A DNA stretch of 64,000 bases from Rhodamnia argentea (GCF_020921035.1 NC_063153.1:9052001-9116000), one strand, 5' to 3'; counted from the stretch's first letter, positions 11,871 to 23,675 are shown. Notes: generated from the letters alone by a model not told the origin. A program made the numbers and translations.

Positions 11871-12335
11871 CAGCCGTCCTCTTACCCAAAAGACATGGTG
11901 TGAATAAAAAGCATATATATATTTCCGATAAATGAAGGAGTTGGTTACAGGATCAAAGTTCAAAAAATGAGGTATACATCTCCTAACTCAATTAGATACA
12001 ACATATACAATCCGACATACAGAACATGGCATATTTCGAAAAGTGAAAATTCTCTTTTAAATTATACTTGACCAACCCTTAATAGACACGAGTTAACTAG
12101 CTTTGCAAAATATTTTTTTTTTTTTTTGGGGTTCAGAACTAGCTTTGCAATCGAAAGGGTGAGAAAATACCATCATTATCAATGATGGAAAAAGATGCGA
12201 AATATGGCATATGACTCGGATACAGAATGCAGATCCACTCAAAAGGATGCCCAAACACTGTAATTGGGAAAAACATCTATTTAGGAAAACCCTAAAGAGG
12301 AATGTCTGAATAAGGAACACAAGTCATTTTGAGTT
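11840..12335 (-). repeat. duplicated block R1, copy 2 (inverted)
   Basis: Aligns directly with 15060-15545 and inverted with 3785-4000 and 17450-17740. It shares AGGGGAATG near its left end, ATTATCAATGATGGAAA in the middle, and GGAAAAACATCTATTTAGGA near the right end. A T-run at about 12111-12128 interrupts it relative to the other copies. No gene is seen. Confidence 0.75.
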
Positions 12336-12339
12336 GTTA

Positions 12340-13420
12340 GAAAATTTTCAGATTTGATCTTCATTGCCATACAAGTGTTCAGTAAAATAGTTATTCGAAT
12401 TCAAATGACGCGGAGAATGATATTTCTTGTGAAAAACATTTCCTCTTTAGCGGTATAAATTCCTTCCCATATGTAATTTTAAAAAAAAAAATTCCACGTG
12501 AACAAATATTTCTGGACACCTAACGGCAAGGGAACCAATGTTTTGTGTGTTCCTCTTTATTTTTATCTTTATTTTTTTGTTCATTCCCATTCTTGTTTCA
12601 GGCTAAACTTCTTCCTTGCTTTCTTGTCTGAATTCTACCTCCTTGGCGAATTCCCATCTTTTTGTTTTCCATTTTCTTCTTTCAATTGACTGATCAACCC
12701 AAAAGAATATGATATTTGGAGGAAAAAAGGGTTTTTTTTTGCTCCGCATACATTCCTAAATCTTTATATATAGGAATTGTGGAATTAACATACCCATAAA
12801 ACCTTGAATCACCGATCGAAAGCGTATAGTTGACGAATGTGCCTTCTTGTTCCACATATTAAGAGTCCCTTTGTAGTGAGAGAATTCGTCCACCAAATAG
12901 ACGTTCGGGAGAGATGCAAAATGTCTTCGTCTTTCTTTTTCGTTTACTGTTCTTTGTGTTCTCTATTGAACGAACAATAGATTAACGACATCTAAAAGAC
13001 GTGATCTTTTATCACGTTCAAAAGTAAGATAACTGCCTTTGGTAGTTATAATAATAGGTAATGGGCTGGGTTAGCCCACATGGGCTGCCCACCCACTCGT
13101 AAAACCTAGCACTAGCCAGAGAAAAGTGAGACTTATCTTTCTCTACGACATTGTCTAAGAGATATTAGTTGCTTGATCTATTGTCTTGAGCTCTTTATTG
13201 GTCCTTTCATTTTGATGTTAATCGAGCTTCCTAGCTTCTTTGGAGATAATTTTTAGTTCTGATCATCAAGTGTAAGGCATATCGTGTTGATTTTGATCGA
13301 CTTTGAGAAAGGCGATCTGCCCGTTTTAACTCGAGATGGACATTACGGTACATGTTCATGATTTTCGCTTCTTGGTTTCTTCTATGTTTGATCCGGACAG
13401 TTCCTTTGCAGAGAAATTAG
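12340..13420 (+). repeat. inverted copy of the TOPLESS-related upstream flank
   Basis: 12340-12740 is an inverted match to about 10430-11110, and 13115-13420 to about 10110-10410 (for example GCTCTGATCATCAAGTG-like text near 13260 against its reverse complement near 10250). Between them, about 12742-13115 has no counterpart and looks like an insertion. Confidence 0.7.
12742..13115. mobile_element. insertion of about 370 bp in the duplicated flank, unclassified
   Basis: This stretch is absent from the paralogous flank, where the matching bases are nearly adjacent at about 10410-10430. It carries a TATATATAGG string at about 12764 and a run of short direct GGGCTG(G/C) words near 13070. A solo LTR is possible but I cannot identify its ends. 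Confidence 0.4.
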
Positions 13421-13614
13421 AAGATTGATCTATTCACTAAAATCTAATAAAGCACAATTTTTTATGTTGTCGAGCTTGCTTCTAGTCGGAATTATATATG
13501 TAGTACGTATGAAGTACTGATAGTCACTTTGTAAGTGACTGATCTACAATTTCGACCAGAACCAAAAAAAAAAAAAAAAGAGTAGGTAGAAATTTTATAT
13601 TTTGACTGGAGTTA

Positions 13615-14530
13615 TTTTAAGGAGCGTGAATCAAGTGTATATTTTGACTGGAGTTATTCTAAGGAGTTGATACTTGATGGGAAGTGGCATGAGGCAGAAA
13701 AGTATCTTTCTGGTTTCACCCAGCTCCACGTCAGCATGTTCTCAACAAAGATGTATTTTTTTAATAAAGAAGTTGTTAGCATGACGGTCTGACAATACTG
13801 TAAGTTATTTCTGATTACGCAATTTTTCAATCAATGAGTATTTTATACAAAACATGCGGTAATGAGTGTGGATTTACGGTTGAGATTATATCGTCTCCTG
13901 ACAGTATTGTCGGGGAAGCATTTCCCAATGGAGAAGACAAAAGTATCTTGAATCAATGGACATGAAATATTGATGTCTAAGGAATTTTACCAATTACCGT
14001 GCATAGATCTGTCACCTATACTTGTCTTCTCCGTATCCTATTCATATCTAAATCCCGACATTCTAATGAACTAGTAAATATTTTTGGCAGCAATGATTTC
14101 TCGAAGGCATTGGAAATACCCAGAAGCAATCTATAAGATTTCGAGGCAAGAAAAGACATATTCGAGGAAATGACTGAACTACTGGCCTTCAATAGTATCC
14201 GGTATTAACTTGTTGAAGTGATTGCTTCTTAACGTGGTCATATATATACGCAACTCTGCATTTGTTATGGAATTTACATGAATTCAAAAGGGCAGATAAC
14301 AAAATTGCCAGCATTCCCAGTGTTCCTATCCTGTACCAAATCCTATGATAAGTGATCCTGCAGCGGTCAAGGACCTACCTAACTAAATTCATGATATCAA
14401 ATTAAGTCTTCACAAGATGTTCCAATGACAATTTCATCTTCCGTTGGAGCGCTTAGTCCATCAAGAGTAATCCGTGCTTCAAAGCCCAGAGCCACAGTTT
14501 GTCTGCCTCATGCTGCTAACTCAGGTGATC
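13615..14530 (+). pseudogene. TOPLESS-related pseudogene (exons 2, 3, 5 and 6 remnants)
   Basis: The + strand holds broken copies of the neighbouring gene's exons. Exon 2 is at 13640-13760, still readable as LDGKWHEAEKYLSGFT, and resumes at about 13935-13965. Exon 3 is at 14090-14210, with an in-frame TAA at 14134. A piece of exon 5 is at about 14300-14340, and exon 6 is at 14405-14525. Exon 1 with the LisH start and exon 4 are not found, nor is anything after exon 6. A short TIR-bearing insertion splits exon 2. It cannot make a protein. Confidence 0.9.
13770..13930. mobile_element. small TIR element inside the pseudogene exon
   Basis: Sequence with no counterpart in the intact exon 2. It is bounded by an inverted pair, TGACAATACTGTAAG at about 13790 and CTGACAGTATTGTCGG at about 13898. 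Size and terminal inverted repeats fit a MITE. The exact border and target duplication are not clear. Confidence 0.55.
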
Positions 14531-14659
14531 ACTCAGACCTTCCAATGTTTTAAAACAACCACACCGGACTGGCTGAGTTTACCGACATGAGTCCGGTGTC
14601 TATCAGGGTGTTCTGATTGTTCCAACTGATTTTTTATAGCTTCAGATGCAGCTCTAAAA

Positions 14660-14960
14660 AGATGTTGCACGGTCATAAATCTAACTACACTAGTATAATC
14701 TCCAATTCCTGCAACTTTCAAAATGCAATGACACAGTTAAGACTCCTATCAACAAACGTCGTGCATTTTATGGAGCCCATCTGTATGAATCGAGCGAAAA
14801 TGATATTGCTATCCACAGAGGAACCAACGGTCTGAATCGAATAATGCCTTAGCAATCCAAATCTGAGATATGTCACACCAAGCAATCTTGAAGAGCATAT
14901 TGGAACAGCTTAGCCAGATTACCCATTGCAACTCCACAGACCAGCTTAAAATAGGAGTAT
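14660..14960 (-). repeat. duplicated block R2, copy 2 (inverted)
   Basis: Reverse-complement match of 4690-5050, including TGCAACTCCACAGACCAGCT at about 14930. It follows the TOPLESS-related pseudogene in the order expected for an inverted copy of the left arm. Confidence 0.65.
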
Positions 14961-15059
14961 TCCATTAACATTTGCTATAAAATCGACTCCAAGCCTCCCA
15001 TGCAAGGAGACAATACATGAATGAATTGTTTCCCCTTTCGGAATGAGAGCTATAGAACA

Positions 15060-15545
15060 CACAAGTTACATCCACCGAATCTGTCCCACCTTGATTTCTA
15101 CTAGAAAAGGGGAATGTTACTGCTGTCCTATTACCTGAGACTCTACTATCAAAATAAATATACATCTGTATTTTCAATAAAACAGGGAGTTGATTACATA
15201 ATCAGAGTTTCTAAAATCCACCAAAGATGATTTATACATTTCCAAACTCAATTAAACCCAACATATATAATTGGAAATACACAATATGGCATATTTTGAA
15301 AAATGAAAACTCTCTTTTAAAAGTATGCTTGACCAACATTTCATACACACGAGTTAACTACCTTTGCAATCGAAATAAGGGTGAGAAAATATCATCATTA
15401 TCAATGATGGAAACTCATGCACGGTACGGCGTATGACTCGGATAGACAATGCAGATCCATGCAAACGGATGCCAAAGCACTGTAATCGGGAAAAACATCT
15501 ATTTAGGAAAACCCTAAATCGGAATGTTTGTATAAGAAAGGCAAA
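15060..15545 (-). repeat. duplicated block R1, copy 3 (inverted)
   Basis: Direct match to 11840-12335 with shared words AAAGGGGAATG, ATTATCAATGATGGAAA and GGAAAAACATCTATTTAGGA. No gene is seen. Confidence 0.75.
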
Positions 15546-15589
15546 TCAATGGGAATTGCTAGAAAATCCGAATATAGTAGAAAGGTGCG

Positions 15590-16920
15590 TCTGGTGTGGA
15601 GGCCGTTCTTTTCTCGATGTGATAAGAAAAAATATGTCCAAACTTGTCCAAACGAACAGATTTTACTAGGGTTCAATGTTTAAAAATAAGATTACCATTA
15701 ACATAACGACGCAAGAAAAATTTAAAAAAGTCATCTAAATTTTCGCATATATTTACAATGACATAGAAACGAATTCCAAGATATTTGAGATTTTCCTAAC
15801 ACTTGACAACATCCAGAGAAAGTCACCTACATAGCTTCGTTCGGTGGTTTTTGAAAGACTACATATTTTGATACCCATAAAACAAGATTTATAAGGAATA
15901 ATAGCCTTTACAAATTGCGGATGTGGGACCATCAAAACACCTAATGCGTGGCCCGTGTAAATATTTATTTATGCTCCGTTTATTTCGCGGAAAATGAATG
16001 ATTTGGCAAACATTTTTCAATAACCGATCACGGAAATTATTTTCAACATTTTCGCAAGTCTTTAGATGCAAATTATTATCATTAATGAAAATATTTATTA
16101 TTGACTAATAATTTCAAGGGATGCATGCAATTATTTTTAGGAAAATATTTTTCAAATCTTTCGTTTTTAGCGAAACAAACGGAACCTTAAAATAAAGTGA
16201 ACACTTATCCGGAGATTAAGTTTCTTTCTTGTAGAAATTTTCCCATCGACCGTTAGGAAAGTAAATTTTCATAAGCAATCTTGATCACCGTATAAGCGGG
16301 AAGAACATAGTCATCGAAAGAGAATAATAATACGAAGATTCATGCCACTTGTGGAAAGTATTTATTGCCGTACAAGTTTTCAGTAAATAGTTACTCAAAT
16401 TGAATGAAACAAATATCGATGTTGCTTGCGGAAAGTGTTTCTTCTTTCGTTAGAGAAATTCCATAAGATATCTAAAATTGAAAATAAAATTCCACGTGAG
16501 CGAAAGATTTTTAACTTTTTCATTTTTTATGTGGAAAAGGAAAGCTCCTGATTAAAAAAAATGGATAAGTGCATTGGAAATCCTAAAACTTCACAAAAGT
16601 GCAATCAAGTTATAATTTTCTATGAAAGTATAATTGAGTTCTAAAACTTTTAAAAAGTGAAATCAACGGAAGGACTTAATTTTACCAATTTGACAAATAT
16701 TAGGACTTAATTTCACCTTATGATAAGCTTAAGGACTTAATTCCACTTCTTGAAAGTTTTAGGGCTTAAATGCACTTTCGTGACAAGTTTTGGGACTTCC
16801 AAAGCACTTATCCTTTTAAAAAAATAAAAAAACGCTTGGGTGTAAGAAGCACATCGAGTTTTCCCTGCGTATTTCTATGCGAGTCGCCAACTTTGCTTCG
16901 CCACCATCACTCATATCAAA
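15590..16920 (-). repeat. duplicated block R3, inverted copy
   Basis: Reverse-complement match of about 10680-11620. Landmarks are CCGGAGATTAAGTTTCTTT at about 16208, CCATCGACCGTTAGG at about 16242, and CAACTTTGCTTCGCCACCAT at about 16889. It is interrupted by a TIR element at 15973-16188 and by an unmatched segment at about 16540-16830 whose text repeats the phrase GGACTTAATT(T/C)CAC. Confidence 0.75.
15973..16188. mobile_element. MITE of about 216 bp
   Basis: The ends are inverted: GCTCCGTTTATTTCGCGGAA at the left and AGCGAAACAAACGGAACC at the right. The paralogous copy near 11290-11300 lacks the insert and reads straight through from GTGTAAATAT to GAAAGTGGAACAC, so an empty site is available. 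The same terminal word, GGCTCCGTTTGTTTC, ends the larger element at 18846-20258. No coding capacity. Confidence 0.8.
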
Positions 16921-16929
16921 ATTTGTCTT

Positions 16930-17210
16930 AATATCCTCATAAATATTTGCGAAAATTAAGATCGCTTTTGGAGTTATTTATTTATTTATTTACGGTTCTC
17001 TATTATGATAATCTTATTTTTAAACTTTGAACCCTAGCTAAATTTATTCATTTGGACGAATTCGGACGTATTTTTTTGGCAACTCGCTGAGATCTAATCT
17101 GGCTTGAAATTGCATCCTAGCGTCGGTTTCTTGCAATGTCAATGGGTCAACGCGCGATCCAAAGGGCATGTTTTTATTACCGGAAAAGCACCACGAGAAC
17201 ATCATCGTCC
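16930..17210 (+). repeat. duplicated block R3, direct partial copy
   Basis: Direct match to about 11485-11780: TCTTATTTTT(C/A)AACTTTGAACCCTA, then GCATCCTA(A/G)(T/C)GTTGGTTTCTT-like text, then TTTTTATTACC and GTACCACGAG-like text. A-rich runs follow at 17220 and 17380-17445. Confidence 0.7.
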
Positions 17211-17449
17211 ATTCTGACAAAAAAAAAAAAAAACATTATCGTCCACTCATTTGGGACCCATATGATTTTTTTTTTTTGGGTCGAAGGGCCCATATGTTTT
17301 TTTGGTCGAGAAGGGCCCATATGGTTGAGATTGCATATTTCTAACAACTTAAAAGGATTCTGACCCTTCTGACAAAAAAAAAAAAAGGATTCTGACCCTA
17401 ATCCCAAGAAAAAAAAAGGATTCTAACCAAAAAAAAAAAAAAACAACTT

Positions 17450-17522
17450 ACAATGATTTGCCTGCCATATACAAACATTCCTAATTAGGGTTTTCCTACA
17501 TTGATGTTCATTCCCATTGCAG

Positions 17523-17577
<55 letters not shown>

Positions 17578-17990
17578 CATGAACCTGACTTTTTTGTCCG
17601 AGTTATATGCCATACTGATTCATCATTGACAATGATGATATTTTCTCACCAATGATGATATTTTCTCACCCTTGTTTGGACCGACAAAGAGAGCCTAATG
17701 GACTTGTGTTGATAAACTGTTGGTTAAGTATATTTTAAAAAGAGAGCTTCAATTTTCACAATCTAGGGAAATAACACTAACTGCCCCTAATCTTGATTAA
17801 ACGTGCAATGTCATCATTAAAATTTTATTTGTTTTATTGTTAACCTTGAACTATTTCTACACGTTCCAAGTAGATCTAGATTTTCAATTTGTTCGATCAG
17901 TCCCTCAACTTTCCAACAAAATCAATTGAAGTCCTTCAATACCATGGACAAGTTTTTATAATTTCTCTATTGCCCAGGTTTTAGAATGTC
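17450..17990 (+). repeat. duplicated block R1, copy 4, with (AT)n microsatellite
   Basis: Direct match to 3785-4270, extended through the CTAATCTTGATTAAACGTGCA-type text. A perfect (AT)n run at about 17526-17574 lies inside it and is not in the other copies. TGATGATATTTTCTCACC is repeated in tandem at about 17633-17670. Confidence 0.75.
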
Positions 17991-18845
17991 TTTTCATTTC
18001 ACTAGTTAAATATATGGTTAGGCCCTTTAAAGCTCCAGAACCTGGTCTTGCCCCGCTATGTAGAAAAGGGCAGTATTCTCTTAAGATTTCTTGGCTCAAG
18101 TACGCATCTCTACTCCTAATATATGGAGAAAATTGAGACGGTAAATTCAGATTGGTTGATCGTGCATGTCCCGAGAGGGGCTGGCTAATTGAAACAATCT
18201 CCTTCAAAGTCCCATCTTTCTTGCTATAGCCTAGCAAGCACGGACACCGTTCGGGGGCTTTTGTATCGTGTCGGATGCGTGTCGGACACTAACAAGCATC
18301 CGACACTCTTTGGCACGCGATCGATATGTGATCAACATGTATAAGATATCTGACACGTGGTCAACACTCCGGACATACCCGCGATACACAATTCCAACAT
18401 CCCGACATGCCATTTCTACATTCATGTGGCCACCTCAAAATTAATAATATTCAACCAACCCCAAAAAAACTTAATGGTGACTTCCTAACGGAAGAAAAAG
18501 AAGAAGAAATTTACCTCTAATATTTTTATATCTGCATAATAAATCTAATATACAGTGTATCGTCACGAGTCGAAATTCTCTATTTTTTTAGAAATGGCAT
18601 TTGTCGTGTTGTGTGTCGATGTTGGTACTACTTAGGCTATAGCCACACCATGTCTTCCTATGCTAGTTCTATTATGACAAAAGTGACGAGAATGGATCAC
18701 AAAACGTTCTTCCCACATTTTATTCTTGCTATTTTAAGATGGAAAGAAAGTATCTCTTCTTATTCTTCTTTTGATCTATCGCAAAATTATATACTTATAC
18801 ATACATATGTATATTTATATATTAGTATCTTTTTCAAACACATCT
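17991..18845. other. spacer, no gene recognised
   Basis: Short frames occur on the minus strand at 17956-18425, but none shows a known domain. Around 18240-18390 the words GTCGGACAC and its variants recur several times, a low-complexity pattern of short inverted words. The rest is AT-rich. Confidence 0.45.
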
Positions 18846-20258
18846 AGGCTCCGTTTGTTTCATGAAAAATATTTTTCGGAAAGTCATTTTCTAGGAAAAT
18901 GATCATATTTTTTGGTGTTTGGTTGAGACTTAAAAATGAACTGGAAAACTATTTCCTTCGTTTGGCTAGGAATTAATTTTTCTAAACAAAATTATTAAAT
19001 AGTTAGTATTTTTTTATATATTTGGTTTTTTGAGTTAAAAATTTAATTTTTAATTGATTTCCTTAATTTTTTTCTCTTTTTTTTTCCTTCTTAATTTATT
19101 GTTTGGCCGAGCCGGCCATGGCGAAGGCTAGCGACTGGCCATAGGCGAGGCTTGGCCTCACCCCGGCGTCGCACGAGCGAGGCTGGCCTTGCCAAATTCA
19201 GCTAGGCTAGGCCTCACTCAAGACTGGCCAAGTCAATGCTTCGCTTGGCCCGGCGATGTGCTACCAAATGGTGCAAAATCGAATCCAAAGAGGCAGTTCT
19301 CAGAATGAGAAAGCCCCGGTGCAAACCCCAAAGGCGAAGCGATCAACAGCGTGCTCGAAAAGAGAATTTAGATTGGTGCTCGCATGATTGTTATTGCACA
19401 AGCTAAGAACGAATCACCATGAGTGGGATCTGGAGGACCTTCGTGCGCCATGGAGACGAAAACGTTTTGCCGCGAAATCAAAAGTTTGAATTGTGAAGTG
19501 ATGACTGTCTGACTCTGGGCTCGGCCAGGACAGATGAAAACATCGGGTTAAAACAAACTCGTGGTTCGGATCCTAAACCGGGTCGAACAATGAGAGCGAG
19601 CCCATGGGCTTTGTTTCGAGAGTCCGTTTGCTTCAACCCCCTATTCACCGGTGAGTGGCTAGGCTCGGCCTCGCTCGAGGCCGAGGCAAGGCCGAGCCTC
19701 ACCTGTGGCCGGTCGCCGGCCGTCGCCATGGCCGATCGGCTGACGAAGAAATTAAAGAAGAAAGAAGAAAAATAAGAGAACGGAATTAAAGAAAGTAATT
19801 AAAAAATATAAGTAATTTTTATTTGAAAAAATAATTTTTTAAAATTTTAAAAAATAATTACAAAATGAAAAGAAAATAAAAAAATGAAAAAAAAAGATGT
19901 GGAAAATAGGAGGAAGGAAAGATGAGGAAAATATTTTCCTCTTCTTAAAAAGAGAAAAATATTTTTCTCACTTTTGAAGGAATTTTTCCGATGGGGAGAA
20001 AATGTTTTTTGGAACTACCTCTAAACGCAAGAAAGTTCAGAAAAATGTTTTCTAAAACATAAATTTCGTACTGTTATTAAAGGCGTTTCTATTCTGGAAA
20101 TATAAATTTTATGCAGTTAACAAACACGTTATAATTCTCTAAAAACCCATATAGGGAACATAATTAAAAAAAATTGATTCTAATTAGACTCTTTTTTTTT
20201 TTGCAACAGAAATGTTATTAAATAGGCTCTTATTTTTTACGAAATAAACGGAGCCCTA
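18846..20258. mobile_element. non-autonomous DNA transposon with long inverted ends
   Basis: The terminal words GGCTCCGTTTGTTTC (18848) and GAAATAAACGGAGCC (20241) are inverted copies. Homology between the arms continues inward for several hundred bases: AT-rich outer arms, then GC-rich inner arms. Near 19120 the left arm reads GCCATGGCGAAGGC, and near 19720 the right arm reads GTCGCCATGGCC in the opposite sense. The unpaired middle, about 19200-19640, is GC-rich. No transposase is seen. The layout fits a foldback or Mutator-like element that has taken up foreign sequence; the class is inference. Confidence 0.7.
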
Positions 20259-21270
20259 AATGTCATCGATAGGTGCCTCAATTCTAGTTGCATCCTAATG
20301 GGTTGAATATGGGTTTCGTTTAGAACCCATTTACTCCGGGCTTTAAAATTTGAAACCCATTAAGGTAGGCTCTTTAGCTTTGAAATGACCCAATTTTAAA
20401 ACCCATTATGTGTCATATTTGGGTTTAAGACCCATTTTGACATATTTAGTTGCATCCCTCTAATCGAGATTCTCAATCTAACTTTTCACTATTTTCTCGA
20501 GAAACATCCAATCAATAGCTACAATAACCATCTCCCTTTTATAGGCTCAACGAATTGATGCTTGATAAAAAAAAAAAATCCTACAGTGATAGTAGAATTG
20601 ATTTACATTTAACGGAAAATGATGGGTCAATATGCAAAACTGACTTCCCTTTTCTTCATTATTATGATTAGGGAGAAGAATGACGCTCCAATGCAAAGGA
20701 TACATCTAATTCATTTTTTCGCATTTATCATTTGTAGATATTTATTTGCTTTTTTTATTAGTAAGATGTATTTTGCTTATTATATAGGATAAGAACACAC
20801 ATAATTCACGAACTTTTAATTCAACGTGTAATGTGATTTATGAACTTTTAATATATTCAATATGGTCATTAAATTTTACCTCAATGTACAATTTGATTCT
20901 TGAGCTTTTCATTTATTCAATATATATTTTTTGAACATGACACATGCTTAATTTATTCCTTGAACATTCTTTGAAAAATATGAGAATATTAAATATCGCC
21001 ATTCAATTGATGTTTTCATAAAGTGGAGAGACTTGATTGAACATATACAAAAAATTCGAAAATTATATTAGACAAATTAAAAATTTAAAGATCGTACTTT
21101 ACATTGGATCATAATTCATACACCTTTTGGGTCATTTTTCCTTTATTACAGCAATCCTCGCTCGCTACGGGTGGTGAGTCACTCGGTGTCTCAAAGCGAA
21201 TTCTCTCTTTTGCCCTCGAGTTTGACTGAAATCCCCCATCATGTCCTAAGCAAAAACCCCCGTTTCGCAA
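20259..21270. other. AT-rich spacer
   Basis: No gene is seen. At about 20800-21110 the sequence is built from degenerate phrases of the type AATTCACGAACTTTTAATTC. Similar phrase families appear at 4030-4200, 16560-16810, 27030-27140 and 30210-30320, and probably mark a dispersed, decayed repeat family. Confidence 0.4.
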
Positions 21271-21376
21271 AACCCTAATCCCGTTCCAGTTCCTTCTCTA
21301 ATCGAATCCACGGCTCCTCTCTCTCTCTCTCTGAAGTGCGAGGTTTTCTCTGCTGCAGTGCTCGTTGCCCTAGCAA

Positions 21377-23675
21377 ATGGACACCGTGCTCTCCCACGCC
21401 GCCGTCTCGAGCAGCTTCCTCAGCTCCGTCTTGGAAGCTCTTTTGGCCGAGACCGCCATTTTCGCAGTCAACGGTCTCGCTTGCTCGCTCCTGATGGTAC
21501 GAAGGCTGGACTCGGTTTTGATTCTTTTTCAACTTATTTGGATGCTATTTCGATGCGCTATCCTTGTACTCTGTGCTCCCAGTGAAATTTTCTGCGTAAG
21601 GGTACTCATTCTTTTCGCTGCTGTTGGCGAATTCGATTTCCGACCTAGGGCGCTTCAAATTATGTTTGAAGTTTAGTTCGGGATTTGTTGGTTTATGGCT
21701 TGTCGTTGCCTTTTGCTCTTGCTCTAGCTTTGACTCTTGGTGATTCGGCGCTTACTTGAGCCTCTGTTAGCATGAATTTAGGGCTGCAGATAATTTCAGG
21801 GAATATACAAGGCCAAAGTGAGGAACTTTGTACTGAAAAAATTAAGTAAAAGAAACAAGGATTTCAATTGAAAGCAGCAGAAGTTAGCCTCAGGTTTAGC
21901 AAATTGACGAACGAGCTAGTTAATCCTCAGGTATCTTACCATGTTAAAGCATGAGGACTTGGAAGTTCATTGGTAGAGAAGCTTACTGGATCAGCTGTAC
22001 CTTGAGCCAATCTTTCATTTGTTCACTTCTCACAGCTACTAGTTTCCAGAGAACTTTAAAGTAAATAGTTTTGTTGGTTTAAGACGATGCAATCTTATTC
22101 AAAAAAATCCTTTGCAAATGGAGTCAATATGTCAGTCTAGTTTCTTCCTTTTTGCTGGCAAAACATCTCGGGTGAATTCAATATATATGCTGCTGGGATC
22201 CTGTGTGGCAGAGTAGTCCTTCTCACCTGCCATATTAGTTTGAGACCACAACCTATGATAATAGTCTATATGCTGGAAAGAAGCCAACTCAGTGGAAAAC
22301 TTCAAATAGCATTCTCATTGTCCCATGTCGCAATGTTTTCTCCAATAATATTTTGGTCAACATAAGGTTTAATTGTTTTATCGTAAGTAATTGGCTTCCG
22401 CTTTGATTCACTGCCTTTCTGTGGAATCTATAGATAAGCACCATTTATCTTCCAGCATTTGTCATCTATATTGTGATATTTAACAATTTTTGAAAATTCA
22501 AAATTTAATTTGGATGATGTGACATGTTGGAGAATAAAAAGAACGGTGTGTGCGCTCCAAAATCGAGGTCCAGCGGATGAAAGGGAAGTGCTTTCTTTAT
22601 TTGTTTCTATGCCAGTGAATTCGTTTAGAAAAACGTTATGCTTGTTATTCGGTTATTATTTCCTGAACATCCTCAACTTAGAAAATAATGACGAAGTCTT
22701 ACTTCAAATTAATACCACTGTTTTCGCCCATAAATCGATACCATTTGCAAAACCGTTGTTATGCACTCTATCTTGTGCTGTCTTATACTTTTACGCTGGA
22801 GAAGTGGCATACATAGGCATCGTCTTTGCTCTTTGCGAATCGATTCAGCAAATTGTTCTTTTTCTCTGCACACTCAAAATGTTAAGATAGATTATAGAGT
22901 TTAGTTCACATTACTTGATGTTGTTTGCATTTACATTTCACTCTTAGATGTCATCTGGAATTAGCTTCCTACATTTTCCCTCCTACACTTACATGTGCGT
23001 TCTAGCATTTGGTAGGTTAGGACTCTTTTACATTGTCGGCAAAAATAATTTTTTTCCAGCATTCATAAGTTATAAAAGGCATTCCCTTTGTAGCACAGTG
23101 ATGTTGGTGCATTTCTTGAAGGTTTGCTTTCTGTTAAGATGCTTATGATTTGGCGCTGGTATATGCTTTTCTTTTCACTCCTTTTGCTTATGTCTTGCCC
23201 AGATGAAACCTTTGACAGGTGCAGTCAGCATCCTTCCAAAAGAACTCGACACATCTCAAAGGTTAGTACTGAGGTAACTGCCCTGTATCATTTCTTGCTA
23301 GATTACCTATCAAAGGCAACATCACATGGATGCTTTTTCTTCAGCTTCCCCATTTCTGAGCTGCATGCTGTGAAGAAACCTGGTCCCGAGAACACAGATG
23401 CCAGCGAAACCGAGGATGATGAAGATGAGGATGATGATGAAGGTGATGAACAGGATGACGATGGAGGCGAGGAAGAGGATGGCTCAGGTGAAGAGGGTGA
23501 GGGAGAAGGGGATCCAGAGGATGAGCCCGAGGCCAATGGAGAGGGGGGAAGTGGAGACGAAGACGACGACGATGACGAGGATGGGGACGAGGAGGAAGAT
23601 GATGACGATGAGGACGAAGAAGATGAAGATGATGACGATGAGGTACCTCAACCTCCTGCGAAGAAGAGGAAATGA
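21377..23675 (+). CDS. small acidic Asp/Glu-rich nuclear protein
   Basis: Three exons, 21377-21496, 23203-23261 and 23345-23675, join through GT-AG borders into 170 codons (169 aa). The N-terminal 40 residues are hydrophobic and helical in character (AETAIFAVNGLACSLLM). Exon 2 encodes MKPLTGAVSILPKELDTSQ. The C-terminal 85 residues are almost wholly Asp, Glu and Gly and end in PPAKKRK, a classical monopartite nuclear localisation signal. A long acidic tail with a basic end suggests binding to histones or other basic partners in the nucleus; this is inference. Similar plant proteins are often labelled prostatic spermine-binding protein-like on composition alone. Intron 1 is 1.7 kb and could hide a further exon. 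The 126-codon frame within it at 22510-22890 has no recognisable domain. Confidence 0.72.

Noticed and set aside
22510..22890. 126-codon + strand frame inside intron 1 of the acidic-protein gene
   Set aside because: No domain, no splice context with the neighbouring exons and an odd composition; it is most likely chance in an AT-rich intron.
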